Assembly: GCA_026874595.1 (NCBI GenBank)
Contig: CM049318.1
Span: forward strand, 7,356,741 to 7,420,740
Length of the DNA stretch: 64,000 nucleotides
DNA from: Sipunculus nudus
Lineage: Eukaryota; Annelida; Sipuncula; Golfingiida; Sipunculidae
Direction of reading: 5' to 3'
Part shown: positions 62,501-64,000 of the stretch, piece by piece
Layout: each line of letters starts with the position of its first letter
Numbering within the stretch: the stretch's first letter is position 1
Notes under the pieces: generated by a model
What the model was told of the DNA's origin: nothing
Seen by the model: only the letters and a program-made list of their open reading frames with translations
The model's database searches: none
Position numbers and translations under genes: made by a program

Positions 62501-64000
62501 GAATGATGTCTCACAAGACTAGAAACATGGCGGCATTTCTCACAAAACCAGGGACACAAAATTAAGTCTCAAGAGATTAAACACATTGTGGCATATCTCA
62601 CAAGACCAGGGACATAAAATGATGTATCACAAGACCAGGGACATCAAATGATGTCTCACAAGATTAGACCCATGGCGGCATCCCTCACACTATCAGAGAT
62701 GTGGAATGATGTCTCACAAGACTAGACACATGGCCGCATATCTCACAAGACCAGGGACATAAAATGATGTCTCACAAGACTAGACACATGGTTGCATATC
62801 TCACAAGACCAGGGACACAAAATGATGTCTCACAAGATTAGACACATGGCGACAACCCTCACACTATCAGAGATATGGAATGATGTCTCACAAGACTAGA
62901 CATGATCAGAGATATGAAAAGATGCATCACAAGACTAACACATGGCGGCATGTCTTACAAGACCAGGGACACAAATGATGTCTCACAAGACTAGACACAT
63001 GGCGGCATATCTCACAAGACCAGGGAAACAAAATGATGTCTCACAAGATTAGACACATGGTGGCATACCTCACATTATCGGAGATACGGAATGATGTCTC
63101 ACAAGACTAGACACATGGCGCCATGTCTCAAAAGGTCAGGGACATAAAATGATGTCTCACAAGATTAGACACATGGCGGCAAGTCTCACATGTTCAGAGA
63201 TATAAAATGATGTATCACAAGACTAACACATGGCAGCATGTCTCACAAGACCAGGGACATAAAATGATGTCTCACAAGATTAGACACATGGCGGCATCCC
63301 TCACATTATCAGAGATGTGGAATGATGTCTCACAAGACTAGATACATGGCGGCATATCTCACAAGACCAAACACACAAAATGATATCTCACAAGACTAGG
63401 CACATGGCGGCATATCTCACAAGACCAGCGACATAAAATGATGTCTCACAAGATTAGACACATGGCGGCATCCCTCACACCATCAGAGATATGGAACGAT
63501 GTCTCACAAGACAAGGCACATGGCAGCATATCTTACAAGACCAGAGACACAAAATGATGTCTCACAATACTAGACACATGGCGGCATATCTCACACGACC
63601 AGGGACATAAAATGATGTCTCACAAGACTAGACACATGGCGGCATATCTCACAAGACCAGGGAAACAAAATGATGTCTCACAAGATTAGACACATGGCAG
63701 CATATCTTACAAGACCAGAGACACAAAATGATGTCTCACAATACTAGACACATGGCGGCATGTCTAACAAAAGTAGGAACACAAAATGATGTCTCACAAG
63801 ACTAGACACATGGCGGCATCCCTCACACTATCGGAGATACGGAATGATGTCTCACAAGACTAGACACGTGGCGGCATGTCTCAGAAGATCAGGGACATAA
63901 AATGATGTCTCACAAGATTAGACACATGGAGGCAAGTCTCACATGATCAGAGATATAAAATGATGTATCACAAGACTAACACATGGCGGCAAGTCTCACA

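Larger units (their letters stand above)
33561..64000. repeat. Satellite array, 29/58/116-bp hierarchical units, runs off the window
   Basis: More than 30 kb of tandem repeat with no interruption. The 58-bp unit is a dimer of two related 29-bp halves: half a begins ATGTCTCACAAGACTAGAC and ends CATGGCGGC; half b begins ATATCTCACAAGACCAGGGA. A third half, c, begins ATCCCTCACACTATCAGAGA and replaces b in alternate dimers, giving an a-b-a-c period of about 116 bp. Recurrent deletion variants (for example GACTAGACATGATCAGAG) mark higher-order copies. The left edge holds the more irregular units. Open frames of 60-82 codons (MSHKTRHMAA-type peptides) are repeat artefacts: 29 and 58 are not multiples of 3, and stops recur. 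Confidence 0.97.

Noticed and set aside
33561-64000. CRISPR-like array
   Set aside because: Regular repeats, but there are no unique spacers: every interval is a variant of the same 29-bp unit, and the context is eukaryotic.

Overview
This is eukaryotic, repeat-dominated DNA with no complete intact gene. A Toll-like receptor (TLR) with a TIR domain, tRNA-headed SINEs, small inverted-repeat elements, a LINE remnant, abundant microsatellites and a very long satellite all point to a metazoan. The overall style fits a lophotrochozoan, probably a bivalve mollusc; that placement is inference from repeat and gene types, not from a diagnostic marker.

Layout. 1-22.7 kb: AT-rich non-coding DNA carrying microsatellites (AAT, TA, GA, CT, poly-G, poly-C), a 23-bp minisatellite (12.70-12.92 kb), several candidate non-autonomous DNA elements (best one 19389-19731, with 35-bp inverted ends), a mosaic of duplicated segments at 13.5-16 kb that carries CTCF-like motifs, a degenerate ~310-330 bp tandem family (17.5-18.9 kb), a SINE (20.4 kb) and a possible solo LTR (21.66-22.35 kb). 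22.79-23.53 kb: a SINE-like element with three tRNA-like heads in a 305-bp tandem array, bounded by 9-bp direct repeats. 23.9-30.3 kb: two decayed TLR genes in direct orientation. The first keeps an open transmembrane plus TIR frame (25002-25640) under a frameshifted leucine-rich ectodomain. The second is more deleted and stops at the start of its TIR domain. A minus-strand LINE reverse-transcriptase remnant and another tRNA-like element lie between them. 31.2-31.4 kb: a RecQ-like helicase fragment with a broken Walker A. 32.5-32.7 kb: a small cluster of octamer motifs.

33.56 kb to the right edge (more than 30 kb): one uninterrupted satellite. Its basic period is 29 bp, organised as 58-bp dimers and 116-bp tetramers, then as nested higher-order copies of 4040, 7236 and 2324 bp that are nearly identical to each other. 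Short open frames inside it are by-products of the repeat.

Nothing here forms an operon or pathway. The biological themes are birth and death of an innate-immune receptor family in a transposon-rich neighbourhood, next to a recently amplified satellite block.
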